Source: UBA7985 sp049612785 (GTDB lineage: Bacteria; Pseudomonadota; Alphaproteobacteria; UBA7985). From it: a stretch of DNA of 19,247 nt. This document shows, in pieces, positions 1 through 8,500 of the stretch. Under the pieces are notes generated by a model. The model searched no databases. It saw only the letters and a list, made by a program, of their open reading frames with translations, and was not told the origin of the DNA. The DNA lies in the NCBI GenBank assembly GCA_049612785.1, contig JBMZBW010000040.1, positions 1 through 19,247 of the forward strand. Reading direction: 5' to 3'. Made by a program: the position numbers and the translations under genes. Numbering within the stretch: position 1 is the stretch's first letter; each line of letters begins with the position of its first letter.

Positions 1-23
1 CGACACGGGCGAAGCCTCTTAAC

Positions 24-1487
24 TTAGTTGGATCGGGCGTAGTTGGGCGCGTCCTTGGTGATGGACACGTCGTGAACGTGGGATTCCCGCAATCCGGCTG
101 AAGTGATGCGCAGGAAGGAGCAGTTTTTCTGCATGGACGCGATATCGGCATTGCCGGTGTAGCCCATGGCGGCCCGCAGACCGCCAACCAACTGGTGCAG
201 AATGGCGTTGGCCGGGCCTTTATAGGGTACGCGACCTTCGATGCCTTCGGGGACCAGCTTGAGCGAAGAGCTGACTTCCGCCTGGAAATACCGGTCTGCG
301 GATCCGCGCGCCATAGCCCCGATGGAGCCCATGCCCCGGTAGGACTTGTACGAGCGACCCTGATAGAGAAAGACCTCGCCGGGGGCTTCGTCCGTGCCGG
401 CCAGCAGTGAGCCAACCATGCAGGCGGAGGCACCGCCAGCGATGGCTTTGGCAATGTCACCACTGGTCTTGATCCCGCCGTCAGCGATAATTGGCACGTC
501 CTGATCCGCTGCGGCCTCGACCGCGTCGGCGACGGCTGTCAACTGCGGTACGCCAACGCCCGCAACGATGCGCGTGGTGCAGATGGTTCCCGGACCGATG
601 CCAACCTTGACGCCATCTGCGCCCGCATCGATCAGGGCTTTGGCACCGTCACCGGTAGCGACGTTGCCGCCGATCACGTCGGCTGCGTTGGACAGGCGCT
701 TGACCGCGTTGACCTGGCTCAGCACGCCTTCGCTGTGACCGTGTGCCGTATCGACGATGATGGCGTCGACCCCAGCCTCCAGCAGCGCCTCTGCGCGCTT
801 GAGGCCGTCCGGTCCCACGCCGGTCGCCGCAGCGACGCGCAAGCGGCCTTGATCGTCTTTGGTTGCATTGGGGTGGTTCTGGGCTTTCTCGATATCCTTC
901 ACCGTGATCAAGCCGACGCAGCGGAAATCATGATCGACCACGAGCAGTTTTTCGATCCGATGCTTGTGAAGCAACCGTTCGGCTTCTTCGCGACCGCAGC
1001 CTTCGGTCACGGTGATCAGGTTCTCGTGCGTCATCAGCTCGGCCACGGTCTGACGCTGGTCCTTGGCAAAACGCACATCGCGGTTCGTGAGCACGCCGAC
1101 CAGTTTCTCTGAGCCCGGTTCCACCACGGGAATACCGCTGATCTTATGTTGCTCCATCAGCATGAGTGCGTCGGCAAGGGTCGCGCTGGGGCGAATGGTC
1201 ACCGGGTTCACGACCATGCCGGATTCGTACTTTTTCACCGACTGAACGGCCATGGCCTGTTCTTCGATGCTCAGGTTTTTGTGGATGACACCGATCCCGC
1301 CGGCTTGTGCCATTGTGATGGCCATAGGAGCTTCAGTCACCGTATCCATAGCAGCAGACATCAGGGGAATGCCGACCGATAGCGTCCGGGAAATCCGAGT
1401 GTGGGTGTTGGTGTCAAGGGGAACAACGTCCGAGCGTTGGGGCTGCAGAAGAACGTCGTCGAAAGTCAAAGCGTCGCGGATGCGCAT
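24..1487 (-). CDS. guaB: IMP dehydrogenase
   Basis: Oxidises IMP to XMP with NAD+, the committed step of GTP synthesis, in the cytosol. The 487-aa protein opens with MRIRDALTFDDVLLQP, the standard IMPDH N-terminus. The (beta/alpha)8 barrel is interrupted by a pair of CBS domains at roughly residues 93-200. The catalytic loop GPGTICTTR places the nucleophilic Cys near 303, and the flap Arg-Tyr dyad lies in SADRYFQ near 399-400. Length is normal for bacterial enzymes. The frame extends upstream to a TTG at 1553, but the ATG at 1487 is chosen because it matches the family start and has GAGG about 11 nt upstream. It lies 93 bp downstream of rlmE in the same direction, so it is probably the last gene of the minus-strand operon, although a private promoter in that gap is possible. 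Assignment is very secure. Confidence 0.97.
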   Translation of the reverse strand: MRIRDALTFDDVLLQPQRSDVVPLDTNTHTRISRTLSVGIPLMSAAMDTVTEAPMAITMAQAGGIGVIHKNLSIEEQAMAVQSVKKYESGMVVNPVTIRPSATLADALMLMEQHKISGIPVVEPGSEKLVGVLTNRDVRFAKDQRQTVAELMTHENLITVTEGCGREEAERLLHKHRIEKLLVVDHDFRCVGLITVKDIEKAQNHPNATKDDQGRLRVAAATGVGPDGLKRAEALLEAGVDAIIVDTAHGHSEGVLSQVNAVKRLSNAADVIGGNVATGDGAKALIDAGADGVKVGIGPGTICTTRIVAGVGVPQLTAVADAVEAAADQDVPIIADGGIKTSGDIAKAIAGGASACMVGSLLAGTDEAPGEVFLYQGRSYKSYRGMGSIGAMARGSADRYFQAEVSSSLKLVPEGIEGRVPYKGPANAILHQLVGGLRAAMGYTGNADIASMQKNCSFLRITSAGLRESHVHDVSITKDAPNYARSN

Positions 1488-1580
1488 GGGGAAAAGGTCC
1501 TCGCCCTTTTCTTTGATAGAGTATGGGAAAGCGACGGTTTGGAAAACCCGCAAGACCGCGCACTGTGGGTTGAGCGCAGC

Positions 1581-2330
1581 TTATGACTCGACCGTTGTTT
1601 CTCCGGCTCCGACCACCGGCGGTCGATATCCGCTCGCGGCGATGTAAGCCTCTGAGCTGTCGCTGCGGCTGGCTGGTGGTTTGATCACTCGCACTTTGTC
1701 GAAGCACTGCGCCAGTGTGCGCTGCAATTCACCCTGCGCGCCGCCTTGCAGGATCTTGACGATAAACCAGCCACCTTCCGCAAGCACTTCGTGAGCAAAA
1801 TCCAGCGAGATTTCGATCAACGCGACAATGCGCAGGTGATCGGTTGCTTTGTGCCCTGTGGATGAAGCAGCCATATCGCTGAGGACGATATCGGCCTTAT
1901 GCCCGCCCAGCAGATCCCGGACGCGGTCCATGTCCGCATTTTCCCGCACATCGCCAACAATCACTTCGGCCCCGGCTACGGGTTCTGTCGGCAGCAGGTC
2001 AATACCGACCACTTTGCCTTCGCCGCAAAACTGGACAGCAACCTGCAGCCATCCACCCGGTGCGCAGCCCAGATCAACCACGCGCTTGCCCTTGGCGAGG
2101 AACTTGAGCTTGTCATTCATCTCGAGCAGCTTGTAAGCGGCTCGGCCCCGGTAGCCATCACGCTTGGCAGCTGCGACGTAGGGGTCGTTCAGTTGTCGTT
2201 GCAGCCAGCGGGTTGAGGAATTCTTCCGCCCGCGCGCCGATTTGACCCGAACGGCAAGCTCTCGGCTTTGGCCCGGTGCGCCGCTGCTGCGGCCGGAACT
2301 GCCGGTGCGTTTTGGTTTGTATTCGACCAT
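1581..2330 (-). CDS. rlmE: 23S rRNA (uridine-2'-O)-methyltransferase RlmE
   Basis: FtsJ/RrmJ-type enzyme that 2'-O-methylates the A-loop uridine (U2552 in E. coli) of 23S rRNA in the 50S subunit, using SAM. The 249-aa protein has a basic, Ser/Arg/Lys-rich tail of about 40 residues before the fold, longer than in the E. coli protein of about 209 aa. The SAM-binding motif VVDLGCAPGGW follows. The K-D-K-E catalytic tetrad is visible as AAYKLLEM (K67), VLSDMAA (D152), WFIVKIL (K192) and SSEAYI (E227). The open frame runs upstream to 2501, but that part lies inside ppx. The ATG at 2330 is preferred because its A is also the last base of the ppx stop (TGATG), a classic coupling junction. guaB follows after a 93-bp gap. 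Confidence 0.95.
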   Translation of the reverse strand: MVEYKPKRTGSSGRSSGAPGQSRELAVRVKSARGRKNSSTRWLQRQLNDPYVAAAKRDGYRGRAAYKLLEMNDKLKFLAKGKRVVDLGCAPGGWLQVAVQFCGEGKVVGIDLLPTEPVAGAEVIVGDVRENADMDRVRDLLGGHKADIVLSDMAASSTGHKATDHLRIVALIEISLDFAHEVLAEGGWFIVKILQGGAQGELQRTLAQCFDKVRVIKPPASRSDSSEAYIAASGYRPPVVGAGETTVES

Positions 2331-3568
2331 CAGTCCTGAGCAGCCTGCGTCTGGGGTTGAGCTTGAGCGGTGTCGGCGCCTTTGCGTCGAGGTCGCCGCC
2401 TTGGGCGTCTGCGCTTGCCGGGCATTTTCCCCTGCATCATCCGCAAGAGCATCCCTTCGCGCAAACCCCGGTCGGCTACCGATAGGGTGGGGACGCTCCA
2501 TAGGGAGGTCAACCCGTCCAGAACCGCGCAGCCGGGCAGCACGAGATCAGACCGACCCCGACCGATGCAGCCCAGCATGGCGCGGCTGTCATTATCGCGG
2601 GCGCGCAGATCACCGATGACCGCCTTCGCGTCCTTGACTGCCAGTCGCATGCCATCGACCTTGGACCGGTCATAGCTGGGGAGGTTCAGGTGAAGACCGG
2701 CGACGGTGGTTATCGTGCCGCTGGTGCCAACCATCTGAACCTCACCGCGCCCGACCGCATCAACAATGCCGTGGCGCTTTGAAAACTGCTTGAAAGCCCG
2801 GCGGGTGTTGCGGACGATGGTGTCGAAGTTGTCATCAGACAGCTCCAACCCATCCCCATACTTCTCCGCAAGCGTGACGACGCCCAAAGGCACAGAACGG
2901 CTTGCCAGAACGCGGGGACGCTCGGTTGTCGTGTCGATCCAAGAGACTTCGGTCGATCCGCCGCCGATGTCGAAAACCAACGCGCGCGGCGTGCTGGTGT
3001 TGAGCAGGGACGCGCAACCCGCGAGCCCGATGGCGGCTTCTTCCTGACCGGAGATGAGCCGCAACTTGACCCCTGTGTCGCGTTCAACCCGCTCGACAAA
3101 CTCAGCATAATTGGCCGCTTGGCGACAGGCTTCAGTGGCGACAGCATCAACCCGCGCTGCCCGCTGTTTGCGAATTTTGCCGGCGCAGATGTTCAGCGCG
3201 GCCACCGTTCGGTTCATGGCCTCTTCAGACAACAAGCCGGTCTGTCCCAAGCCTTCGCCCAAGCGGACGATGCGTGAAAAGGCATCAACGACGGTAAACG
3301 GCTGGGATTGCGCTTTTGCGTTGGGGCGGGCGATGAGCAGGCGGCAGTTGTTCGTACCCAGATCGATGGCAGCATAGACTGCGCTGTTGCTCCCTTCGCC
3401 TCTAGCGCGTCCTTTGGCTGAGGACGCAGAGGCTGGACCACCTTTGATTTTGCCCGGACGTGTCCCTGCGTGAGCAGACGCCCGAGGATTCCCCTTAGCA
3501 CCACGTCGGCGACGGTTACGTCTGCTCGGCGCGTCTTTGTCTAAGGGGGCAGACTGCGCATCGGACAT
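2330..3568 (-). CDS. Ppx/GppA family exopolyphosphatase / pppGpp phosphatase
   Basis: ASKHA-fold phosphohydrolase of the Ppx/GppA family, which removes terminal phosphate from polyphosphate and/or converts pppGpp to ppGpp. Substrate cannot be told from sequence. Family motifs are all present in the 412-aa product: phosphate-1 IDLGTNNCRLLI (68-79), LISGQEEA (171-178), phosphate-2 FDIGGGSTEVSW (199-210), VGTSGTITTVAGL (280-292) and ADRGLREGMLL (366-376). It ends soon after the second actin-like lobe and lacks the C-terminal HD-type domain of long E. coli-type enzymes, so it is the short form. Unusual are a highly basic disordered N-terminal tail of about 60 residues and a basic C-terminal tail (RRRPRRRPRRK near 386-396), which could bind RNA or polyphosphate. 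Its stop overlaps the rlmE start by one base. trhO lies 92 bp upstream on the same strand. Confidence 0.92.
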   Translation of the reverse strand: MSDAQSAPLDKDAPSRRNRRRRGAKGNPRASAHAGTRPGKIKGGPASASSAKGRARGEGSNSAVYAAIDLGTNNCRLLIARPNAKAQSQPFTVVDAFSRIVRLGEGLGQTGLLSEEAMNRTVAALNICAGKIRKQRAARVDAVATEACRQAANYAEFVERVERDTGVKLRLISGQEEAAIGLAGCASLLNTSTPRALVFDIGGGSTEVSWIDTTTERPRVLASRSVPLGVVTLAEKYGDGLELSDDNFDTIVRNTRRAFKQFSKRHGIVDAVGRGEVQMVGTSGTITTVAGLHLNLPSYDRSKVDGMRLAVKDAKAVIGDLRARDNDSRAMLGCIGRGRSDLVLPGCAVLDGLTSLWSVPTLSVADRGLREGMLLRMMQGKMPGKRRRPRRRPRRKGADTAQAQPQTQAAQD

Positions 3569-3660
3569 GCGTGCGCCCCCGTACTCTTGGTCTAAGCGGC
3601 TGATTCCGCTGAACTTGACGCAACTCTGACACAGGCGGGGTCAGCAGGTAAAGAGGCGAC

Positions 3661-4632
3661 TTAAGTTTGCGGCCCCAAATGCCGCTTGCCTTTCTTCGCA
3701 GCGAGAAGGATTTGCTTGAGCCGCTCCATCGACGAATCCCGCGTACGGTCATAGCTGGGGTCGTCGGCACAGCTGGGACAGGACCAGCCCGCTTTGAACT
3801 TTGGGTCATCAAACTGGCTCGGGGCAACGGGCATCCTGCACACGGGGCAGGAAATATGACCCCCCGGTTCCATATTTTTGTTCAGCGCAACCCGGTCGTC
3901 GAAGACATAGCAATCGCCGTCCCACAGGTTGGTTTCCTCGTCCGTTTGCTGGAAATAGCGGAGGATCCCCCCTTTGAGCTGGAACACGTTGTCGAAGCCT
4001 TCGTTCTTCATGAAAACCGTGGCCTTCTCACATCGAATGCCCCCCGTGCAGAACATGGCGATTTTCTTGTCTTCCTTGCCCTTGAGCTGATCGCGTACGA
4101 ATTGCGGAAACTCGCTGAAGGATACGTTGCCGGGGTCGATGGCACCGGGAAAGGTGCCGACCTTGGTTTCAAAGGAATTGCGGGTATCGATGATAATTGT
4201 ATCCGGATCCTGGATCAGCTCATTCCAGGCTGCTGCGTCCAGGTGCTCACCACCCTCCCCGGTCAGCGGCGTCGCCGACGGGTGCTTGATGGTGACGATT
4301 TCCTTTTTCAACTGAACCTTGAGCTTGCGGAAGATTGGACGGTCAACGCGGGACCATGTTGGATCAAAGCCGCGCTCTAACCCGATCTTTTGCGCCAGCG
4401 TGTCGAGCGTGTACTCCAGCAAGTCCTGACTGGGGGCACAGATGGTGCCGTTTGCACCTTCATTGGCAATCAAAATGCTGCCGTAGACCTGCTTTCCGTC
4501 AAGCAGCGCATTCATTTGGTCCTTGATGACCGCAGGATTGCTGACGGTGGAAAAACCATAGAAGGCACTGACCCACCAGTCCTTCTCTGTGTGGCTGACT
4601 TTCGGGGTCGCCCAGGAATTCGGAAAGTCCAT
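3661..4632 (-). CDS. trhO: tRNA uridine(34) hydroxylase (rhodanese-domain TrhO/YceA)
   Basis: Oxygen-dependent enzyme that hydroxylates wobble uridine 34 of certain tRNAs to ho5U, the first step to cmo5U-type modifications. The 323-aa protein has the family architecture: an N-terminal alpha/beta domain (about 20-110), a rhodanese domain (about 125-230) with active-loop MFCTGGIRCEKA (Cys195 and Cys201), and a C-terminal segment with two CxxC pairs (CPVC 262-265, CPSC 285-288) that resembles a zinc knuckle. It is slightly shorter than E. coli TrhO (about 350 aa). The ATG at 4632 has AGGTG just upstream and lies 30 bp after the upstream lipoprotein stop, so the two are probably co-transcribed. 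The rhodanese Cys alone could suggest a sulfurtransferase, but the whole-length pattern matches TrhO. Confidence 0.93.
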   Translation of the reverse strand: MDFPNSWATPKVSHTEKDWWVSAFYGFSTVSNPAVIKDQMNALLDGKQVYGSILIANEGANGTICAPSQDLLEYTLDTLAQKIGLERGFDPTWSRVDRPIFRKLKVQLKKEIVTIKHPSATPLTGEGGEHLDAAAWNELIQDPDTIIIDTRNSFETKVGTFPGAIDPGNVSFSEFPQFVRDQLKGKEDKKIAMFCTGGIRCEKATVFMKNEGFDNVFQLKGGILRYFQQTDEETNLWDGDCYVFDDRVALNKNMEPGGHISCPVCRMPVAPSQFDDPKFKAGWSCPSCADDPSYDRTRDSSMERLKQILLAAKKGKRHLGPQT

Positions 4633-4662
4633 GCTGCACCTGACGTGTTCTTACCCAGTGCC

Positions 4663-5253
4663 TCAGTAACTATACAGGTCCAGCGGTACCTCCAAGCCCA
4701 TGAGTTGAAGCCAGCTTGCAAAGCCGCTCCGCGTGCGGTGCCGCTCTACCTCCAAACGCTCCAAATCCCTGCGGACTTCGCGCAGCTCCCGCAGGACCGC
4801 TACGTCGTGGACGTAGCCTGCGAAAATCATGTCTTCGAGCTGGTCGCGCCGAGCCTTCAGGTTGGTTTCGTCGATGATCAGCGATTCCAGCGTTGAGCGG
4901 GTGTTGAACGCGCGATCAAAGCCGGGCGCCAAAGCGGGCGGACAAATATTCGGGTTCACGCTGCGATTTCCACCCCAGACCCAGCCGTTCTCAATGGTGC
5001 AGAACCGCATGAGGCCGCGCTGGTATCCTGCGATGTAGGCGTCACCATCGGGGAGCACGCCGACGGGCAGGCATGTGTCATAAAGACCGGGCAAGCGGCT
5101 CTGAAACCCTTTGGAGGCGTGCAACTCACCCGTCGCACCCCAGTCGGCGTAGGGGCAATGCTCGGGCCGGATGGCTGAGCAACTTGCGACAAGTAAAGAA
5201 ACCAACCCGACAGACGCCCAACGGCAAAGCTTCAGAAATCCATCGTTCACCAT
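4663..5253 (-). CDS. DUF2799-like outer-envelope lipoprotein, function unknown
   Basis: Exported lipoprotein of unknown function, 196 aa from the ATG at 5253. The start MVNDGFLKLCRWASVGLV and lipobox VASC (lipidated Cys25 in this numbering) form a typical lipoprotein signal. The mature part has the spacing typical of DUF2799 proteins: a short DWGATG stretch, DTCLPVGVLPDGDAYIAGYQ, GLMRFCTIENGWVWGG and NICPP. The last 70 residues or so are rich in charged heptad-like sequence (ARRDQLEDM, LRELREVRRDLERLEVERH) and probably form a coiled coil. The frame is open to an ATG at 5289 (12 extra residues). I prefer 5253 because the signal peptide is then of normal length and a predicted promoter at 5302-5331 would leave almost no leader for 5289. 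It heads the minus-strand operon, with trhO 30 bp downstream. Confidence 0.8.
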   Translation of the reverse strand: MVNDGFLKLCRWASVGLVSLLVASCSAIRPEHCPYADWGATGELHASKGFQSRLPGLYDTCLPVGVLPDGDAYIAGYQRGLMRFCTIENGWVWGGNRSVNPNICPPALAPGFDRAFNTRSTLESLIIDETNLKARRDQLEDMIFAGYVHDVAVLRELREVRRDLERLEVERHRTRSGFASWLQLMGLEVPLDLYSY

Positions 5254-5301
5254 CAGTCTCACGGCTGCACCCCATTGAACCATAAACATACTTCTTTTCC
5301 G

Positions 5302-5331
5302 ATTTTATGCCTCACCTTGATGGCGATTCAA
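5302..5331 (-). promoter_or_regulatory. predicted promoter of the lipoprotein-trhO-ppx-rlmE-guaB operon
   Basis: Read on the minus strand, TTGAAT (5326-5331) and TAAAAT (5302-5307) are separated by 18 bp and resemble sigma-70 -35 and -10 boxes (4/6 and 5/6 matches). Transcription would begin near 5295, just before the ATG at 5289, leaving a leader of about 40 nt for the ATG at 5253. The call rests on pattern only. Confidence 0.4.
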
Positions 5332-5343
5332 TGGAGCTGCTGT

Positions 5344-5475
5344 GGCAAATTGCCTATGAACTAAAAACATTAAAAAAACACTAAAAACTATTGATAAATC
5401 TCGAAAATTTATATAAGTCTCTGTTATCAAATTCGCTATCATTGCGATTTAAGGACTGGAAATAGGGGTATTTCC
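5344..5475. promoter_or_regulatory. AT-rich regulatory region upstream of the autotransporter
   Basis: The 250-bp divergent gap is conspicuously AT-rich with A-runs (5361-5420), unlike the GC-rich genes around it. It holds two perfect short palindromes: GGCAA-A-TTGCC (5344-5354) and GGAAATA-GGGG-TATTTCC (5458-5475). A copy of GGTATTT at 5468-5474 recurs at 5501-5507, 33 bp (about three helical turns) downstream. A TTGATA (5391-5396) and TATAAG (5412-5417) could be promoter boxes for the autotransporter, but the 15-bp spacer is short. These look like protein-binding sites, with the regulator unknown. Confidence 0.35.
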
Positions 5476-5541
5476 GGTTCGGTACGCACGAAACCACCCC
5501 GGTATTTTTAGGGCGGATTCGTATGATTTAGGAGCCTAAAC

Positions 5542-8500
5542 ATGCGCAATTTTCTGCGCACGACCCTTCTGCGTGGCAGCTGCAGAAAGGGGGATCACCG
5601 ATGGATACGCGGCCTGCTTGCCGTGCTCGTCGTTACCTTTAGCGTGACGAGGGAAGCAACGGCAGACTGCGAATGGACGCTTCTGAACGCGGTCGCCGAT
5701 TGCGATGGCTCACCAGGTGGAGACGTCGCTGCGGCGAACTTCAGCCTGTCTGCAGCCCAAGATGCCATCGACAACACACTGCGCCTGATCAACGACACAA
5801 ATTCGAATTCAGTCAGTTTCGATGCCCCGATTGATGCCAGCACGCAGGATGTTTTCGGCGATAGCCTGATCCTCAGCGGCGATAACTTGAGCAGCATTGA
5901 TGTGATCCAGCTGACAGATACGCTGGGCTTTGAGACTCTGCGCAAGGAAGGCAATTCCACGTGGGGCGTGACGCTCAGTGATGCCAGCATTCTTTCTATT
6001 ATCATCGAAGCCGGACAGGTGGATTTCGGCTCGGCGGGAAGCCCCAGCACGTTTTCAGCCGCGACCGCGCTCTCTGTTTCTTCTGGCGGGGAAATCGATG
6101 GATACCTGGCCATAGGAGACCCCGGCACGCTGGGTACGACAGTGACCATCGAAACCGGCGGCGAGCTGGAAGCGGAAGTGTCGCTGGGTGGCGGCAATAA
6201 CGTGCTTTCCAATCACGGCAAAGTCAGCAGTTCAGCCTTTGAGTTTGGTCCGGGCGATGATGTCGTTCTGAACCACAGCGCATGGGACGCTGTTGTGGAT
6301 ATGGGGTCGGGTGAAGATACTTTGACCAACCACGGTACTCTGTCTTCGGCTGGGGTTACGCCAGAGTGGAATCTGGGCGACGGCGATGACAGGTTTCACA
6401 ATTATGGTCTGGTGGAAGCGTTGGTCGAAATTGATCTCGGACCCGGCGCAGACACGGCGATTATTTACGACGGCGAACTTCGCGGTGTGCTGACCCTCGA
6501 CAGCGCTGGAGAGGATGACAGTTTCACACTGATGCCCGGTGGTGCCGTTTCGGGAGAAGTAGCGACTGGCGCCGGGAATGATCAGGCGCTGATCGCCGGA
6601 GACTTGAGCGGTAGCATCGATATGGGGCCGGGTGTCGATCACCTGACTTGGGACACCGCCACCTCCGTGATGTCAGGGTATTTGCTGGGTGGGGAGGACG
6701 GGGGAGACCCGGATGCCAATATCGAAATCGATGTCCTTACTCTAAGCGGTCTGGGTGCCACCCTCACAAATCTGAACTTGCCCGGCGGCGCTGTTGATCA
6801 GTGGGAGGAGATTATCCTTCAGAGTGGTGACTGGATTCTGGATAACGATGGCATCGCTGATGATGATTTGCTCACTCTTGAGCTGCAGGGTGGATCCCTG
6901 ACCATTCCGGCTGGGGATAGGCTGGATCCCGATACGGTGATGCTGACCGATGGTGACCTGATCGTTGATGGGGCTCTCAATGTTGCTAATCCGCTGGAAA
7001 TGAACGGCGGCGCTTTGATGGGTGAGGGCGTTATTACCGGTGACGTTGTGTCCACCAACGGGACGGTTTCACCTGCTGACATCGGGCAGGTCGGTGAGCT
7101 TACCATCGATGGTGACCTGACCTTGGGTCAGGACGTTGTGCTGACTTTAGACATTGATCCTGAAAGTGGTGCAACGGACCTGTTGACCGTGACAGGCCAG
7201 CTGGATCTGCAGAACCCGACCTTGAGTTTTGAAGGCCCCAGCGGTGGTGCGGGGGCTCAGGATTTCACCCTCATCGAAGCGGGTTCGATCCTTGGCGATA
7301 TCGACCTCGAAGACACTGCGACCCTCGATTATGAAGTGTCCATCGACACCGCTGCGGGCGAGGTGACAATTTCCATTAACCCGACGTACGAAACAGCCGG
7401 GGGCGAGGGCACGGGCAATACGGAAAACCAGAACGATACCCGACGGGGCGTGGCGGATGCCGTGAACGCAGGGTTGGTGGACGAGGCACTTCTGGATGCT
7501 TTGGATGACGTCGCCGAGGAGGACTATCTTGCCATCCTCGACCAGCTGCATGGCGAAGCGTACGTGCTGAAAACGGCCTCTGCGATCATGGCCAACAATC
7601 TGTTTTCGCATCAGTTGCTTCACCGGCTTGGTGACCGAGAGCGATGCGGCACACTGGTTGGCGCGGCAGAAACCAACTGTCGCCCCAATGGAGAACGGCA
7701 GTCCGATTTGTGGGTCGATGTGGTGTTGGAAAGACTAAACTACGAACACCCGGATGCCTCCATGGCCGCAGACGTTGATATCGAACAGATCTTTGTCGGC
7801 TTTGATACGCACAGCGCAGAGTCCACCTTTGGCGTTGCCGGTGCCTTTGCCCAGAGCGAAGCACGCACGGACCTCATCGCCTTCAGTGAGGGTCAGGTCT
7901 TCAATTTGGGATTTTACGGCAGCCGTGATGTTGGGTTGGTGAACTTGGATGCCGCGCTGATCTACGGCTACAGTCATGAGACCATGTCGCGGACCATTGA
8001 TATTCAGGGGACACTTGCCGGACAGGATCGCTTTGTCGAAACCATCAAAGGTTCCTCAGCGCGCCAAACCCTTCTTTTGGATACGGCTCTGACGCAGGAG
8101 TTTCGGGGCCCTGACGGGTTTGAGTTGCAGCCAAAAGTCGGGCTGACGTTGTCGCACTCACTCGCCGGTGAAGTCACAGAAACCGCAGCTGATGGTTCCG
8201 CCGCCTGCGCAGCCTGTTTGACGGTGAGTTACGACCCGTTCACGCGGCTGAGCACAAACGCAGGTCTCGAAGCCCGGCTCGCGATGCCGCTAACCCCTTG
8301 GCTGCAGCTGATGCCAGAAATTCGCGGCGCGCTGGAATATACCGTGCTGGGACGTGAAGCGACCCAGACCAATGCTTTCGTGGGCGGAGAAGATCTGGCC
8401 TGGGACATTGAAGGGTACGTGCCGGACAATGTTTGGGCCTTGGGATTTGGACTGAACGTCCATCTGGGGCAGTCGCTGATTGGTTTTCTTGATTTTGACC

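Noticed and set aside
1488..1553. Upstream TTG start of guaB giving 22 extra residues
   Set aside because: The extra residues do not resemble IMPDH, and the ATG at 1487 matches the family N-terminus.
2331..2501. Upstream extension of rlmE by 57 residues
   Set aside because: It lies wholly inside ppx, and the TGATG junction gives a natural start at 2330.
3667..4380. Plus-strand open frame of 237 codons opposite trhO
   Set aside because: trhO carries all its family motifs on the other strand; the plus frame is a compositional shadow.
5370..5384. CtrA binding site TTAA-N7-CTAA as a firm feature
   Set aside because: One mismatch in a strongly A-rich stretch is expected by chance; kept only as a minor remark.
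6181..6657. Genuine RTX calcium-binding repeats or a type I-secreted toxin
   Set aside because: The turns are about 21 residues apart, not nonapeptides, and the protein ends in an autotransporter barrel.
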